Assembly: GCA_910587675.1 (NCBI GenBank)
Contig: CAJUMU010000021.1
Span: 1-32,101, forward strand
Source: an uncultured Alistipes sp.
GTDB lineage: Bacteria > Bacteroidota > Bacteroidia > Bacteroidales > Rikenellaceae
Reading direction: 5' to 3'
DNA length: 32,101 nucleotides
Each line of letters opens with the position of its first letter. The first letter of the stretch is position 1. This document shows positions 16,498 to 25,321 of the stretch, one piece after another. Position numbers and translations under genes: made by a program. The notes beneath the pieces were generated by a model. The model was not told where the DNA came from, did not search any database, and saw only the letters and a program-made list of their open reading frames with translations.

Positions 16498-17343
16498 TTA
16501 TTTCTTTATCGCGGCGTTCTTGGCGTCGATAACGGCCTGCACCTGATCGGGGTAATCGGTGGTGATGTAATCCACGCCCTTGTTGACTGCCCACTGCATG
16601 TCGTCGGCGTTGTTTATGGTCCACACGTTCACCGTGATTCCCAAAGCGCGGGCGTCGCGCAGCCACGACGGGTTGGCGGTCATCTTCGCTTTTTGGTAAT
16701 CGAGTCCCGTAATGCCCAGCTCCTTGAGTTCGGCGGGCGAGAGGTCGCCGTTGAGATAAGCCACCTTGGCCTCGGGGTCGAGTCTTACGATCTCCTTGCA
16801 TACGTGGAGGCTGAAGGCTATGTACTCCACCTGCTCTTTCATGCCCGCGCTCTCCACTTCGTCGATAACGGCCTCTACCACTTGCGTCTCGCGCGCATCG
16901 GTAGCGTGGTTCTTGATTTCGAGGATGAGCTTGGTGCCTTTGTTCTTGGCGCCCTGTTCGAGATATTCGGCCAGAGTGGGAGTCGGCTCGCCGTTTTCGA
17001 GAGTCTTGGCGCGCACCTGCTCGAAATCGGCCGTCTGTACGTTCGAGATACCTTTGTGCGACGGACCGTGCAGAACGACGAGTTTGTCGTCGGCCGTCAT
17101 GTTGACATCGAATTCAGCTCCGTAAGCGCCGAAGTCCTGAGCCGCTTTGAGCGAGGCGATAGAGTTCTGCGCGCCTTTCGTCTCGGGCGCATTCCAGTAT
17201 CCTCGGTGCGCGATCACCTTCGTGTCGTTGGTAGAAGGGTGGCTTCTGTCGTTGTCGTCGACGGTGGTGTCGTTGTCCGAACATGATACGGCGAGGAGCG
17301 CGAGGCCGGCCATCAAAATGAATTTTCCGTGTAACATAGTCAT
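16498..17343 (-). CDS. Glycerophosphodiester phosphodiesterase lipoprotein
   Basis: A 281-residue lipoprotein: signal peptide with lipobox LAVSC, then an acidic linker. The GDPD core follows: VIAHRGYWNAPETKGAQNS with the catalytic His-Arg, GAEFDVNMTADDKLVVLHG with the metal-binding Glu/Asp and second His, LILEIKNHA, and the closing VNVWTINNADDMQWAVNKGVDYITTDYPD. This is a full-length TIM-barrel domain. It would cleave glycerophosphodiesters to glycerol-3-phosphate and an alcohol at the cell envelope. Start may be Met1 (17343) or Met3 (17337). A -7 box lies at 17392-17399. Confidence 0.92.
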   Translation of the reverse strand: MTMLHGKFILMAGLALLAVSCSDNDTTVDDNDRSHPSTNDTKVIAHRGYWNAPETKGAQNSIASLKAAQDFGAYGAEFDVNMTADDKLVVLHGPSHKGISNVQTADFEQVRAKTLENGEPTPTLAEYLEQGAKNKGTKLILEIKNHATDARETQVVEAVIDEVESAGMKEQVEYIAFSLHVCKEIVRLDPEAKVAYLNGDLSPAELKELGITGLDYQKAKMTANPSWLRDARALGITVNVWTINNADDMQWAVNKGVDYITTDYPDQVQAVIDAKNAAIKK

Positions 17344-17391
17344 TTAATTGTAGGTTGTGTTTATATTCATATCCGTGTTTTAACGATATTA

Positions 17392-17399
17392 CAAAGATA
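17392..17399 (-). promoter_or_regulatory. -7 element of the phosphodiesterase gene
   Basis: TATCTTTG on the minus strand, 48 nt upstream of ATG 17343. The sequence further upstream is AT-rich but has no TTTG at the usual distance. Confidence 0.42.
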
Positions 17400-17473
17400 T
17401 GAATATATTTCGAAATATTACATTTAGCTTACAAAATAAAATCGAAAATATCGAAATAAAAGTTTTCGGTTGC

Positions 17474-17947
17474 CTATTCTGTCTCTTCGAGCGAGTTGAT
17501 CTTTTCGCCTAAGATCTTCGCCGCAAAGGCCACGTATTCGATGCAGGGACGTTTTTTGTAGTACTCGGGAGTGCGCTCCGACGGCGTTGGGTCGTCTTTA
17601 CGTTGCGTAAGCCCCAACAGCTCGCGGCATACTATCGAACCGTTCTCGATGCGGAACTTTTCGGCCGCCTCCTGCACGGCGGCGTAAGTGCGTTTTTTCG
17701 ACGGGCCGTCGTTCGGGCGATCGTTGGGTACGAGGAATCCTATGGCCATCGTCATTCCGCTCACCGCTCCGCACACCTCGCGCAGGCGGCCCATTCCTCC
17801 GCCGAACGGCGCCGACACGGTCGCCGCGGTCTTTTCGTCGAATCCCGCCACGTCGCGGTAGGCGAGGAATACCGATTGCGCGCAGTTGTATCCCGCGTGA
17901 AACAGCTCTCGGGCTGCGGCTACTCTCTCTTCTATGTTTACTTTCAT
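17474..17947 (-). CDS. C_GCAxxG_C_C family protein (putative redox protein)
   Basis: A 157-residue protein with the family cysteine pattern: Cys22 (GYNCAQSV), Cys59 in REVCGAVSGM (the CGAxxG word), Cys107 (GSIVCRELLG) and Cys135 (RPCIEYVA). FGGGMGRLREVCGAVSG is the hallmark. The family is widespread in anaerobes and thought to bind a metal or take part in redox chemistry, but its function is not established. It lies alone, divergent from the GH43-like gene, with the two promoters facing each other in about 100 bases. Confidence 0.9.
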   Translation of the reverse strand: MKVNIEERVAAARELFHAGYNCAQSVFLAYRDVAGFDEKTAATVSAPFGGGMGRLREVCGAVSGMTMAIGFLVPNDRPNDGPSKKRTYAAVQEAAEKFRIENGSIVCRELLGLTQRKDDPTPSERTPEYYKKRPCIEYVAFAAKILGEKINSLEETE

Positions 17948-17981
17948 TGTCGATAAAGTTTTGCAGTTGTCAATACGAGTG

Positions 17982-18014
17982 CAAAAATAGCTGTTTCATG
18001 TCGATATTCCGCAA
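17982..18014 (-). promoter_or_regulatory. Promoter candidate for the C_GCAxxG_C_C gene
   Basis: On the minus strand TATTTTTG (17989-17982) as -7 and TTG (18014-18012) 22 nt upstream, slightly wide. Overlaps the region of the divergent GH43-like promoter. Confidence 0.4.
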
Positions 18015-18022
18015 TATTTGCG

Positions 18023-18030
18023 TACCTTTG
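18023..18030 (+). promoter_or_regulatory. -7 element of the GH43-like gene
   Basis: TACCTTTG, 22 nt upstream of ATG 18053. Transcription starting near 18036 would exclude the more upstream start at 18032 and supports ATG 18053. Confidence 0.45.
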
Positions 18031-18052
18031 TTTGGTCATAAAATTCAGCATT

Positions 18053-19153
18053 ATGAGACGAATCTTCATACTCTTCGCGGCATTGACCGCGGCCGTCGCA
18101 TGCGTGTCGTGCGGTGCAAACGGCAGTTTTAAACCCGCCGAAGTGTGGGCGGACGAAAACGGCGTGCCCATAAACGCCCACGGCGGCGGCATCATCTTTC
18201 ACAAAGGGCGTTACTGGTGGTTCGGCGAGCATAAGACCGAAGGCGGAGGCGGCAACCGCGCCAATGTGGGCGTACACTGCTATTCGTCGAAGAACCTTTA
18301 CGATTGGCGCGACGAGGGCATCGCTTTGGCTGTGGCGCCCGAAGGGTCGGGCAGCCCCATCGAGAAGGGGTGTATTCTGGAGCGTCCCAAGGTCATTTAT
18401 AACGAGAAGACGGGCAAGTTCGTGATGTGGTTCCATCTGGAGCTTAAGGACCAAGGTTACGGCGCGGCGCAAAGCGGCGTGGCGGTGAGCGACAACATCG
18501 CGGGGCCTTACGAGTTTCTGCGCGCGGGACGCGTGAATGCGGGCATCTGGCCGATCAATGCGAGCGACGAGGCCAAGGCCGCCGTCGACATGAAGTTCGA
18601 GACTTGGCCCGAGAATCTGAAGAACGACCGATTCCTTATCCGCGACTTCGCAGGCGGACAGATGGCGCGCGATATGACGCTTTTCGTCGACGACGACGGC
18701 AAGGCATACCATATTTACGCCTCGGAGGAGAACCAGACGTTGCAGATCGCGGAGCTTACCGACGACTATACGGCGCACTCGGGCCGTTACGTGCGCGCTT
18801 TCGTCGGCCGCTCGATGGAGGCTCCCGCGATGTTCAAGCACGACGGCCGCTATTACCTTATGATGTCGGGCTGCACGGGCTGGGATCCCAACGCGGCGCG
18901 TTCGGCCGTCGCCGACAGCGTCATGGGCGAGTGGACCGAACTTGGCAACCCCTGCAAGGGCGCCGAAGCCGACAAGACGTTCCGATCGCAAAGCACCTAT
19001 ATCCTCCCCGTGGAGGGTCGTCGCGACACATTCATATATATGGGCGACAGATGGAATCCCGCCAATGCCATCGACGGCCGTTACGTGTGGTTGCCCATAG
19101 AGCTTACCGACGGCGGTTTCGCGTTGTCATGGCATGACGCTTGGGCATTGTAA
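18053..19153 (+). CDS. GH43-family-like glycoside hydrolase, probable lipoprotein
   Basis: A 366-residue protein starting MRRIFILFAALTAAVACVSC, a signal peptide with Cys residues placed as in Bacteroidetes lipoproteins though the lipobox is imperfect. The start at 18053 is preferred over an in-frame start at 18032 because of the signal peptide and the -7 box. The five-bladed propeller words are clear: INAHGGGIIFHKGRYWWFGE (around residue 41), ILERPKVIYNEKTGKFVMWFH, ARDMTLFVDDDGKAYHIYAS (around 205) and EAPAMFKHDGRYYLMMSGCTGW (around 256, with the likely acid Glu). It resembles the GH43 subfamilies that include galactan-active enzymes; the substrate is not determined by sequence. No SusC/SusD pair is adjacent, so it is not in a visible polysaccharide-utilisation locus. 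Confidence 0.85.
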   Translation: MRRIFILFAALTAAVACVSCGANGSFKPAEVWADENGVPINAHGGGIIFHKGRYWWFGEHKTEGGGGNRANVGVHCYSSKNLYDWRDEGIALAVAPEGSGSPIEKGCILERPKVIYNEKTGKFVMWFHLELKDQGYGAAQSGVAVSDNIAGPYEFLRAGRVNAGIWPINASDEAKAAVDMKFETWPENLKNDRFLIRDFAGGQMARDMTLFVDDDGKAYHIYASEENQTLQIAELTDDYTAHSGRYVRAFVGRSMEAPAMFKHDGRYYLMMSGCTGWDPNAARSAVADSVMGEWTELGNPCKGAEADKTFRSQSTYILPVEGRRDTFIYMGDRWNPANAIDGRYVWLPIELTDGGFALSWHDAWAL

Positions 19154-19171
19154 AATCGGGTGAAATATATA

Positions 19172-19222
19172 TTATCCTCGGCGGCTCGCGCTTCGCGCGA
19201 CCCCCGCAGCCGCCGAGGATAA
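19172..19222 (+). repeat. 51-bp palindromic repeat, copy 1
   Basis: A perfect 15-bp inverted repeat (TTATCCTCGGCGGCT at 19172-19186, its complement at 19208-19222) encloses 21 nt containing a smaller CGCG-CTT-CGCG hairpin. The whole 51 bp recurs as an exact reverse complement at 25225-25275. It lies between the GH43-like stop and the next start, so it may also act as a terminator or leader hairpin. Confidence 0.95.
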
Positions 19223-19261
19223 ACAGTGGAGATAAAGCGGGCCTTACAACGATCGAAAATC

Positions 19262-22243
19262 ATGGATATGCACGATCACGCCTATCTGACGGTAGAGAAT
19301 CAGAAGCAGCACTGCTTCATGCAGCATCGTATTCACAAGATCCTGCTGGTGTGCTGCCCTTACGACGGTTACATCCTCGAGGAGGACGGCCATATCGAGT
19401 CGCAGATCAACCGCGAATACATGGAGTTGAACATGAGCAACCCGCCGTCGCTCACGCGCGTGGAGTCCACGGCCGAGGCTTTGGAGCTCCTCTCGCGGCG
19501 ATGCAACGATTTCGATTTCGTCCTTACCATGTACAACGTCGGGGAGCCGAACGTGTTCGACTTCGCGCGCCGCGTGAAGGAATTGCGTGCCGATCTGCCC
19601 GTGGTGCTGCTCACCAGCTTCTCGAAAGAGATCTATCGCCAGATCGAGGAGGAGAATTGCGCGGCGCTCGACAACATATTCTGCTGGCACGGCAATACCG
19701 ATCTGATAATCGCCATCATCAAGCTCATGGAGGATCGGCTCAACGCCGAGTCGGATATTCTGGAGGGCGGTGTGCAGGCCATTATGCTGGTGGAGGATTC
19801 GGTGCGTTTCTACTCCACCTATCTGCCCGAGTTGTATAAGATCCTGCTGGTGCAGAACAGCGAGTTTCTGAAGGATGCCTACAACGAACAGCAGCAGATC
19901 AACCGCAAGCGTTCGCGTCCCAAGGTGCTGCTCGCGACCAACTACACCGATGCGGTGGATATGTATGCGCGCTACAAGAAGAATCTCTTGGGCGTCATCT
20001 CCGACGTGGGACTTATCGTCAAGTCGGGCGACAGGTCGGAGGACGAGAAGAGCGATGCGGGAATCGATATCTGCAAGATGATAAAGGCCGAAACGCCGTG
20101 GATGCCCATAATCATGCAGTCGTCGCAGGTGAACTACCGTTCGGTCGCCGAGTCGCTCGGCGTGGGATTCATCGCCAAGACATCGAAGACGCTGCTTTCG
20201 GAGTTGCAGGACGTGATCCTGCGCGAGTTCGGGTTCGGCGAGTTCGTGTTCCGCGACCTACATACGGGCGCGGTGGTGGGGCGCGCCCGTGATCTCATGC
20301 AGATGCAGGAGTTGATCGCCACGGTGCCCGACGACGTGCTGGAGTTCCACCTCTCGCACATGCACCTCTCGAAGTGGCTCTATTCGCGCGGTCTGTTCCC
20401 GCTGGCTAAGGTGCTGCGAAGCATCAACAGCAGCCATTTCAGCTCCACCGCGGAGCACAGGGCGGCCCTCGTGTCGATGTTCAAGGATTACCGGACTATG
20501 CTCGGGCAGGGTTTGGTGGCGCAGTTCGACGAGGCGACGTACAGTGACGCGATAGGTTTCGCGCGTCTGGGCGAGGGATCTATCGGCGGCAAGGCGCGCG
20601 GACTGGCGTTCATGAACAGCATGCTGGCCAAGTACAACCATTATTACAAGTATCCCAACGTCCGCATCATGATCCCGCGGAGTCTGGTCATCGCGACCGA
20701 TTATTTCGACCAATTCATACGTCTGAACGGCCTGAAATACGTTATATCGCAGGAGGTGGACGACGAGGGAATCCTGTCGGAGTTCCTCAACTCCATGCTG
20801 CCCGTGGAGCTTTACGCCAAGCTGAAAGTATTCGTGCAGACATGCGGCAAACCGCTGGCGATACGTTCGTCGTCCAAGTTGGAGGATTCGCACTACCAGC
20901 CCTTCGCGGGTATCTACTCCACGTATATGATTCCCCGTTGCGAGAACGACGATCAGATGCTGCGCATGCTGGTCCGCGCCATAAAGAGCGTCTATGCGTC
21001 GGTGTACTTCACCTCGTCGAGGGCCTATATCCAGTCGTCGCAGAATCTGCTGTCGGAGGAGAAGATGGCCGTATTGATTCAGGAGGTGTGCGGAACGGAA
21101 CAGAACGGCTATTTTTTCCCGACTCTCTCGGGTGTGGCGCGTTCGCAGAACCTCTATCCGCTGGGTTACGAAAAGGCCGAAGACGGCGTGTGCAATATAG
21201 TCATGGGGTTGGGCAAAGCCGTGGTCGACGGCGGCAAGAGCATGCGTTTCTCGCCCGCCTATCCCGACAAGGTGTTGCAGACCTCGACGCCCGAGCTGGC
21301 CGTGCGCGACGCGCAGACCGAGGTGATGGCGTTGAGCCTGAATCCCGACCGATTCCGCCCCTCGACCGACGATGCGGTGAATATCGAGCGCATCCCCGTC
21401 TCGCGGATGAACGATTTCCGCAACGCCAAATTCGCCTGCTCCTATTACGACTATCAGAACAACCGCATCAGCGAGAGTCCGATGATGTCGCGTTATTTTC
21501 GGGTTATCACCTTCAACCGAATTCTTAAATACGGCTCGTTTCCGCTGGCCGACATAATACGCGACATGTTGAAGATGGGCGAGGACGAGATGCGTTGCCC
21601 CGTGGAGATCGAGTTCGCGGTGAATATGGATGTCCCCGCGGGCGATATGCAGATATTCAACCTGTTGCAGATACGCCCCATAATCCGCAACGAGGAGAGC
21701 GCCAAGCTCGACTGGGCGTCGGTCGACACTTCCGACGCCATCGTCTACTCCGAGTGCGCGTTGGGCGTGGGGCTCATGCGCGACATACGGCATATCGTTT
21801 ATGTCAAGTTCGACAAGTTCTCGTCGCTGCATACGCAGCCCATCGCCGACGAACTGTTCGAGCTGAACAAACGCATGCGCGACGCGGGTAGCGAGTATGT
21901 TCTCGTCGGCACGGGGCGCTGGGGATCGTCGGATCCCAATCTGGGCGTGCCCGTCAAGTGGGCGCACATATCCGAAGCGCGCGTTATAGTCGAGGCCGCG
22001 CTGCCCGATTTCAATATCGAGTCGAGCCAAGGCACCCACTTCTTCCAAAACGTGACGTCGCTCGGGGTGGGGTATCTGTCGCTCAACCCGTCGCAGGGCG
22101 ACGGATCGCTGGATATCGAACGCCTGAACGCCATGCCCGCCGTTTTCGACGGCGAGTATCTGCGGTGCGTGGAGTTCGCGAAACCTCTCTACATATACGT
22201 CGACGGCCGTTCGAAAAAGGGCATCGTGCGCGAGGCGGAGTAG
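19262..22243 (+). CDS. Tandem receiver-like domains fused to a PEP/pyruvate-binding (PPDK N-terminal) domain
   Basis: A 993-residue cytoplasmic protein from ATG 19262; an in-frame GTG at 19226 would abut the palindromic repeat and adds only a basic tail. Residues about 22-160 form a first receiver-like domain (KILLVCCPYDGYI ... ADLPVVLLTSFSKE). About 172-330 form a second (AIMLVEDSVRFY, LLGVISDVGL with a candidate phospho-Asp, PIIMQSSQVNYR). From about 430 to 820 comes a pyruvate phosphate dikinase ATP-binding region (GEGSIGGKARGLAFMN near 438, AIRSSSKLEDSHYQPFAGIYSTY near 533, QIFNLLQIRPI). There is no phospho-His swivel domain or PEP-binding barrel, so it is not a complete dikinase. Similar proteins occur in Bacteroidetes, I believe, without an assigned role. 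It is followed by dnaG. Confidence 0.85.
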   Translation: MDMHDHAYLTVENQKQHCFMQHRIHKILLVCCPYDGYILEEDGHIESQINREYMELNMSNPPSLTRVESTAEALELLSRRCNDFDFVLTMYNVGEPNVFDFARRVKELRADLPVVLLTSFSKEIYRQIEEENCAALDNIFCWHGNTDLIIAIIKLMEDRLNAESDILEGGVQAIMLVEDSVRFYSTYLPELYKILLVQNSEFLKDAYNEQQQINRKRSRPKVLLATNYTDAVDMYARYKKNLLGVISDVGLIVKSGDRSEDEKSDAGIDICKMIKAETPWMPIIMQSSQVNYRSVAESLGVGFIAKTSKTLLSELQDVILREFGFGEFVFRDLHTGAVVGRARDLMQMQELIATVPDDVLEFHLSHMHLSKWLYSRGLFPLAKVLRSINSSHFSSTAEHRAALVSMFKDYRTMLGQGLVAQFDEATYSDAIGFARLGEGSIGGKARGLAFMNSMLAKYNHYYKYPNVRIMIPRSLVIATDYFDQFIRLNGLKYVISQEVDDEGILSEFLNSMLPVELYAKLKVFVQTCGKPLAIRSSSKLEDSHYQPFAGIYSTYMIPRCENDDQMLRMLVRAIKSVYASVYFTSSRAYIQSSQNLLSEEKMAVLIQEVCGTEQNGYFFPTLSGVARSQNLYPLGYEKAEDGVCNIVMGLGKAVVDGGKSMRFSPAYPDKVLQTSTPELAVRDAQTEVMALSLNPDRFRPSTDDAVNIERIPVSRMNDFRNAKFACSYYDYQNNRISESPMMSRYFRVITFNRILKYGSFPLADIIRDMLKMGEDEMRCPVEIEFAVNMDVPAGDMQIFNLLQIRPIIRNEESAKLDWASVDTSDAIVYSECALGVGLMRDIRHIVYVKFDKFSSLHTQPIADELFELNKRMRDAGSEYVLVGTGRWGSSDPNLGVPVKWAHISEARVIVEAALPDFNIESSQGTHFFQNVTSLGVGYLSLNPSQGDGSLDIERLNAMPAVFDGEYLRCVEFAKPLYIYVDGRSKKGIVREAE

Positions 22244-22312
22244 ATTTTCGATTCGCGCGTTCTCGTAGCGGCGGTTTGTTTCGGTCGACGCATGTATTTG
22301 TGGAATATTTGC

Positions 22313-22320
22313 TAACTTTG
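22313..22320 (+). promoter_or_regulatory. -7 element of dnaG
   Basis: TAACTTTG, 16 nt before ATG 22337. The nearest TTTG (22297-22300) is too close for a -33 element, so support is partial. Confidence 0.42.
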
Positions 22321-22336
22321 CGAATCGTTTACGTGT

Positions 22337-24328
22337 ATGATCGATCGCGCCACCATAGACCGAATTTACGCCGCCGCCAATATCGTGGATATTATCGGCG
22401 ACTATGTCACGCTCAAGAAGAAGGGCGTGAACTATCAGGCGTGCTGTCCGTTCCATAACGAAAAGACCCCCTCGTTCGTAGTCTCGCCGTCGAAGGGCGT
22501 GTTCAAGTGTTTCGGTTGCGGCAAGGGCGGCAATGCCGTCACTTTCGTGATGGAGCACGAGAGCGTGAGCTATCCCGAGGCGCTGCGCATGGTCGCCAAA
22601 CGTTACGGTATCGAAGTCGAGGAGCGCGCGATGACCGAGGAGGACGTGCGCCGCAACAACGATCGCGAGAGCATGTTCGCGCTCAACGGTTGGGCGTCGG
22701 AGTATTTTTCCAAGTATCTTACGGGCAATCCCGAGGGCAAGAGCGTCGGGTTGAGCTATTTTTCGCAGAAGCGCGGCTTCTCCGAGGCGACGATCCGCAA
22801 ATTCGGCCTCGGATTCTGTTCGGCGCGCGGCGACGCTCTGACGCAGGCGGCTCTGGCCGCGGGATATAAGGAGGAGTTTCTGGTCTCGACGGGACTCTCG
22901 ATCAAACGCGAGAGCGACGGGCGTCTGTACGACCGTTTCCGCGACCGCGTAATGTTCCCCGTGCACAATATCTCGGGGCGCGTGGTGGCGTTCGGCGGAC
23001 GAACGCTGCGTACCGACAAATCGGTCGCGAAGTACCAGAATTCGCCCGAGAGCGAGATATACAGCAAGAAACGCGAGCTTTACGGCCTCTATTTTGCGAA
23101 GAAAGCGATTCAGCAGCAGGATTTCGCCATCATGGTGGAGGGCTACACCGACGTGATCTCGATGCACCAATCGGGCGTGGAGAACGTGGTGGCCTCGTCG
23201 GGCACCTCGCTTACGACCGAGCAGATACAGTTGCTACATCGCTTCACGCGTAACATAACCGTTATATACGACGGCGATTCGGCGGGCATACACGCCTCTT
23301 TGCGCGGAATCGACATGATCCTGAAGGAGGGCATGAACGTGCGCGTGGTGCTGTTGCCGCCCGAGCACGATCCCGATTCGTTCGCACGCGCGCATACGGC
23401 CGACGAGGTGCACGCCTATGTTCGCGAGCACGAGGAGGATTTTCTCACGTTCAAGGCCAAGCTGATGCTGCGCGAAGCGGGATCGGACCCGATCAAGCGT
23501 TCGGAGGTGATAGGCGACATGGTGCGCTCCATAGTGCAGATCCCCGATTCGATACAGCGCGCGGTCTTCATAAAGGAGTGTTCCCGCATAATGGATGTCG
23601 ACGAAGGGGTGCTCGTCGCCGAAGTCGCGCGCAAGCGCGCCACGCAGTCGGGCGACCGCGAAGCGGGGGAGTTCATCCGCCGTCAGCAGATGGCCATGCG
23701 TCGCGAGCAGCCGCAGCCGCCTGCCGATGCGGGATTCGAACCCGACCTGACCAAACCCGCCGTGGCGGGCAGCAGCGTCGACGCGCTGGAGCGCGAGATA
23801 GTGAAATATCTGCTCAAATCGGGGCACAAGAGTTTCGAAGTGACCGAAGCGCGCAACGTGGTGGAGATCAACATCGCCGCCGAGATCTTCGACAATCTCG
23901 ACGCCGACGCCATATCGTTCACCAATCCGATCTACGACCGCATTCTGTCGCTTTACCGCGACAAGTGGCGCGAGTCGGGCATAGGCGTCGAGGTTCCCGC
24001 GCAGGTGTTCGTCAACCATCCCGATCCCGAGGTGTGCAATATGGCGGTCGATCTGCTGACGTCTGACGACAACTATGTCCCGAGCGAGATATGGCGTCGC
24101 AAGGACGTGCATGTCGAGAGCGAGAGCGAAATGCTGGCCGTCGGGGTTCCGAAGGCGATAATGCTATATAGGTCGAAAGTGGTCGAGCGCATGATAAACG
24201 AGCAGCGCGAGCGGCTGAAGGACGAGACGTTGAGCGACGAGGAGCAGGCGGAGTGCCTCATGCAGCTCTCGAAGCTCAACCAAGTGAAACTCGCCTTGGC
24301 CAAGCAGAGCCAGCGGTTGATTTTGTAA
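22337..24328 (+). CDS. dnaG: DNA primase DnaG
   Basis: A 663-residue replication primase that lays RNA primers for DNA polymerase. The N-terminal zinc-binding domain has Cys37, His40, Cys58 and Cys61 (ACCPFHNEKTPSF ... FKCFGCGKGGN). The catalytic core includes GRVVAFGGRTL and the Toprim motif MVEGYTDVISMHQSG with VIYDGDSAG. The C-terminal part is the helicase-binding domain, lower in similarity. Length is standard for Bacteroidetes. It is cleanly bounded: its own -7 box upstream and a long non-coding stretch downstream. Confidence 0.97.
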   Translation: MIDRATIDRIYAAANIVDIIGDYVTLKKKGVNYQACCPFHNEKTPSFVVSPSKGVFKCFGCGKGGNAVTFVMEHESVSYPEALRMVAKRYGIEVEERAMTEEDVRRNNDRESMFALNGWASEYFSKYLTGNPEGKSVGLSYFSQKRGFSEATIRKFGLGFCSARGDALTQAALAAGYKEEFLVSTGLSIKRESDGRLYDRFRDRVMFPVHNISGRVVAFGGRTLRTDKSVAKYQNSPESEIYSKKRELYGLYFAKKAIQQQDFAIMVEGYTDVISMHQSGVENVVASSGTSLTTEQIQLLHRFTRNITVIYDGDSAGIHASLRGIDMILKEGMNVRVVLLPPEHDPDSFARAHTADEVHAYVREHEEDFLTFKAKLMLREAGSDPIKRSEVIGDMVRSIVQIPDSIQRAVFIKECSRIMDVDEGVLVAEVARKRATQSGDREAGEFIRRQQMAMRREQPQPPADAGFEPDLTKPAVAGSSVDALEREIVKYLLKSGHKSFEVTEARNVVEINIAAEIFDNLDADAISFTNPIYDRILSLYRDKWRESGIGVEVPAQVFVNHPDPEVCNMAVDLLTSDDNYVPSEIWRRKDVHVESESEMLAVGVPKAIMLYRSKVVERMINEQRERLKDETLSDEEQAECLMQLSKLNQVKLALAKQSQRLIL

Positions 24329-24738
24329 TGCGGAGCCGGAAGCTCTTATATGAGGGGCGGATGCGTGAGACGTGCGTATGGGTTCGGCGATTTGTCGTTA
24401 CGGAGCGCAGCGACTGCCCCCCCCCTTTACAGAAAGGGGGGGGCGGTAACAACAGTGTATGCGGCCGACGGCCGCAAATAATATGCGTCGGATAGCGAGA
24501 ATGGTTGTCGCTTACGAAAGGACCGTGATTAGAAAAAAAGGGTAGGAGCCGGAGGCGTACACGCATCGCTGCGCATACCGTGTGCAAACAGAAAATAAAC
24601 AGAAAGATGTGTAGTAAAACATATCAAAGATAAAAGAATTAGTTACCTTTATCCGGTCCTACCCGTGCTGAAAAGGTACAAAAACGATGCCACTAAAGGA
24701 TGCGGAGATGACGGGATCGGATAACGAAAGATAAGGAT
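24329..24738. other. 410-base non-coding region with homopolymer hairpin
   Basis: No supported gene between dnaG and smpB. It holds the C9/G8 hairpin (separate entry) and a GC-rich left part, then from about 24580 an AT-rich part leading to smpB. TACCTTTA at 24640-24650 resembles a -7 box with one mismatch. Short open frames here lack any protein signature. Confidence 0.55.
24417..24443. repeat. C-tract/G-tract inverted repeat after dnaG
   Basis: Nine C (24417-24425) then TTT, ACAG loop, AAA and eight G (24436-24443) form an 11-bp stem. It may end dnaG transcription. Such long homopolymers are prone to slippage and the lengths may vary between cells. Confidence 0.8.
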
Positions 24739-25200
24739 ATGACCGATTATAAAAATATAAACATACGCAACAAACGTGCGACGTTCGATTACGAGATACT
24801 CGAGGAGTACGTGGCGGGCGTGGTGCTGGCGGGTACCGAGATCAAGTCGATACGCCTCGGCAAGGCGTCGCTCACGGACTGCTATTGCTATTTCGACAAA
24901 GGCGAGTTGTGGATACGAGGCATGAACGTGGCCGAGTACGGTTGGGGCACGTGCAACAACCATGCTCCCAAACGCGACCGCAAATTGTTGTTGCAGCGCA
25001 AGGAGCTGGCCAAATTGCAGCGATCGTTGCAGGATCGCGGTCTTACGATAGTGGGGCTGCGGATGTTCATCAGCGAAAAGGGGTTCGCCAAAGTGGTGGT
25101 TGGACTGGCCCGCGGCCGCAAGGCTTACGACAAGCGCGAATATCTTAAGGAGAACGACGCCAAACGCGAGATGGACAAGGCGATGAAGCGATACAAATAA
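24739..25200 (+). CDS. smpB: SsrA-binding protein SmpB
   Basis: A 153-residue tmRNA partner used to rescue stalled ribosomes. Signatures are NIRNKRATFDYEILEEYVAGVVLAGTEIKSIR, NNHAPKRDRKLLLQRKEL and KVVVGLARGRKAYDKREYLKENDAKREMDKAMKRYK, the basic C-terminal tail that becomes helical in the ribosome. Length and order are standard. The tmRNA gene itself is not seen in the window. It lies between the dnaG downstream region and the second palindromic repeat. Confidence 0.97.
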   Translation: MTDYKNINIRNKRATFDYEILEEYVAGVVLAGTEIKSIRLGKASLTDCYCYFDKGELWIRGMNVAEYGWGTCNNHAPKRDRKLLLQRKELAKLQRSLQDRGLTIVGLRMFISEKGFAKVVVGLARGRKAYDKREYLKENDAKREMDKAMKRYK

Positions 25201-25224
25201 CGCGGGACGCGCATTCTTATGTTT

Positions 25225-25275
25225 TTATCCTCGGCGGCTGCGGGGGTCGCGCGAAGCGCGAGCCGCCGAGGATAA
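25225..25275 (-). repeat. 51-bp palindromic repeat, copy 2 (inverted)
   Basis: Exact reverse complement of 19172-19222, with arms at 25225-25239 and 25261-25275 and a 21-nt centre. It lies 24 nt after the smpB stop. The two copies bracket the REC-PPDK gene, dnaG and smpB. Confidence 0.95.
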
Positions 25276-25321
25276 TGATGCCTCTCGGGGCATCACAGAC
25301 TTTTAGATAGATTCGATACTT

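Noticed and set aside
20258..23170. 970-codon open frame on the minus strand opposite the REC-PPDK and dnaG genes
   Set aside because: It spans two recognised genes and the gap between them, is rich in His and Arg, and shows no domain. It is a shadow of codon bias.
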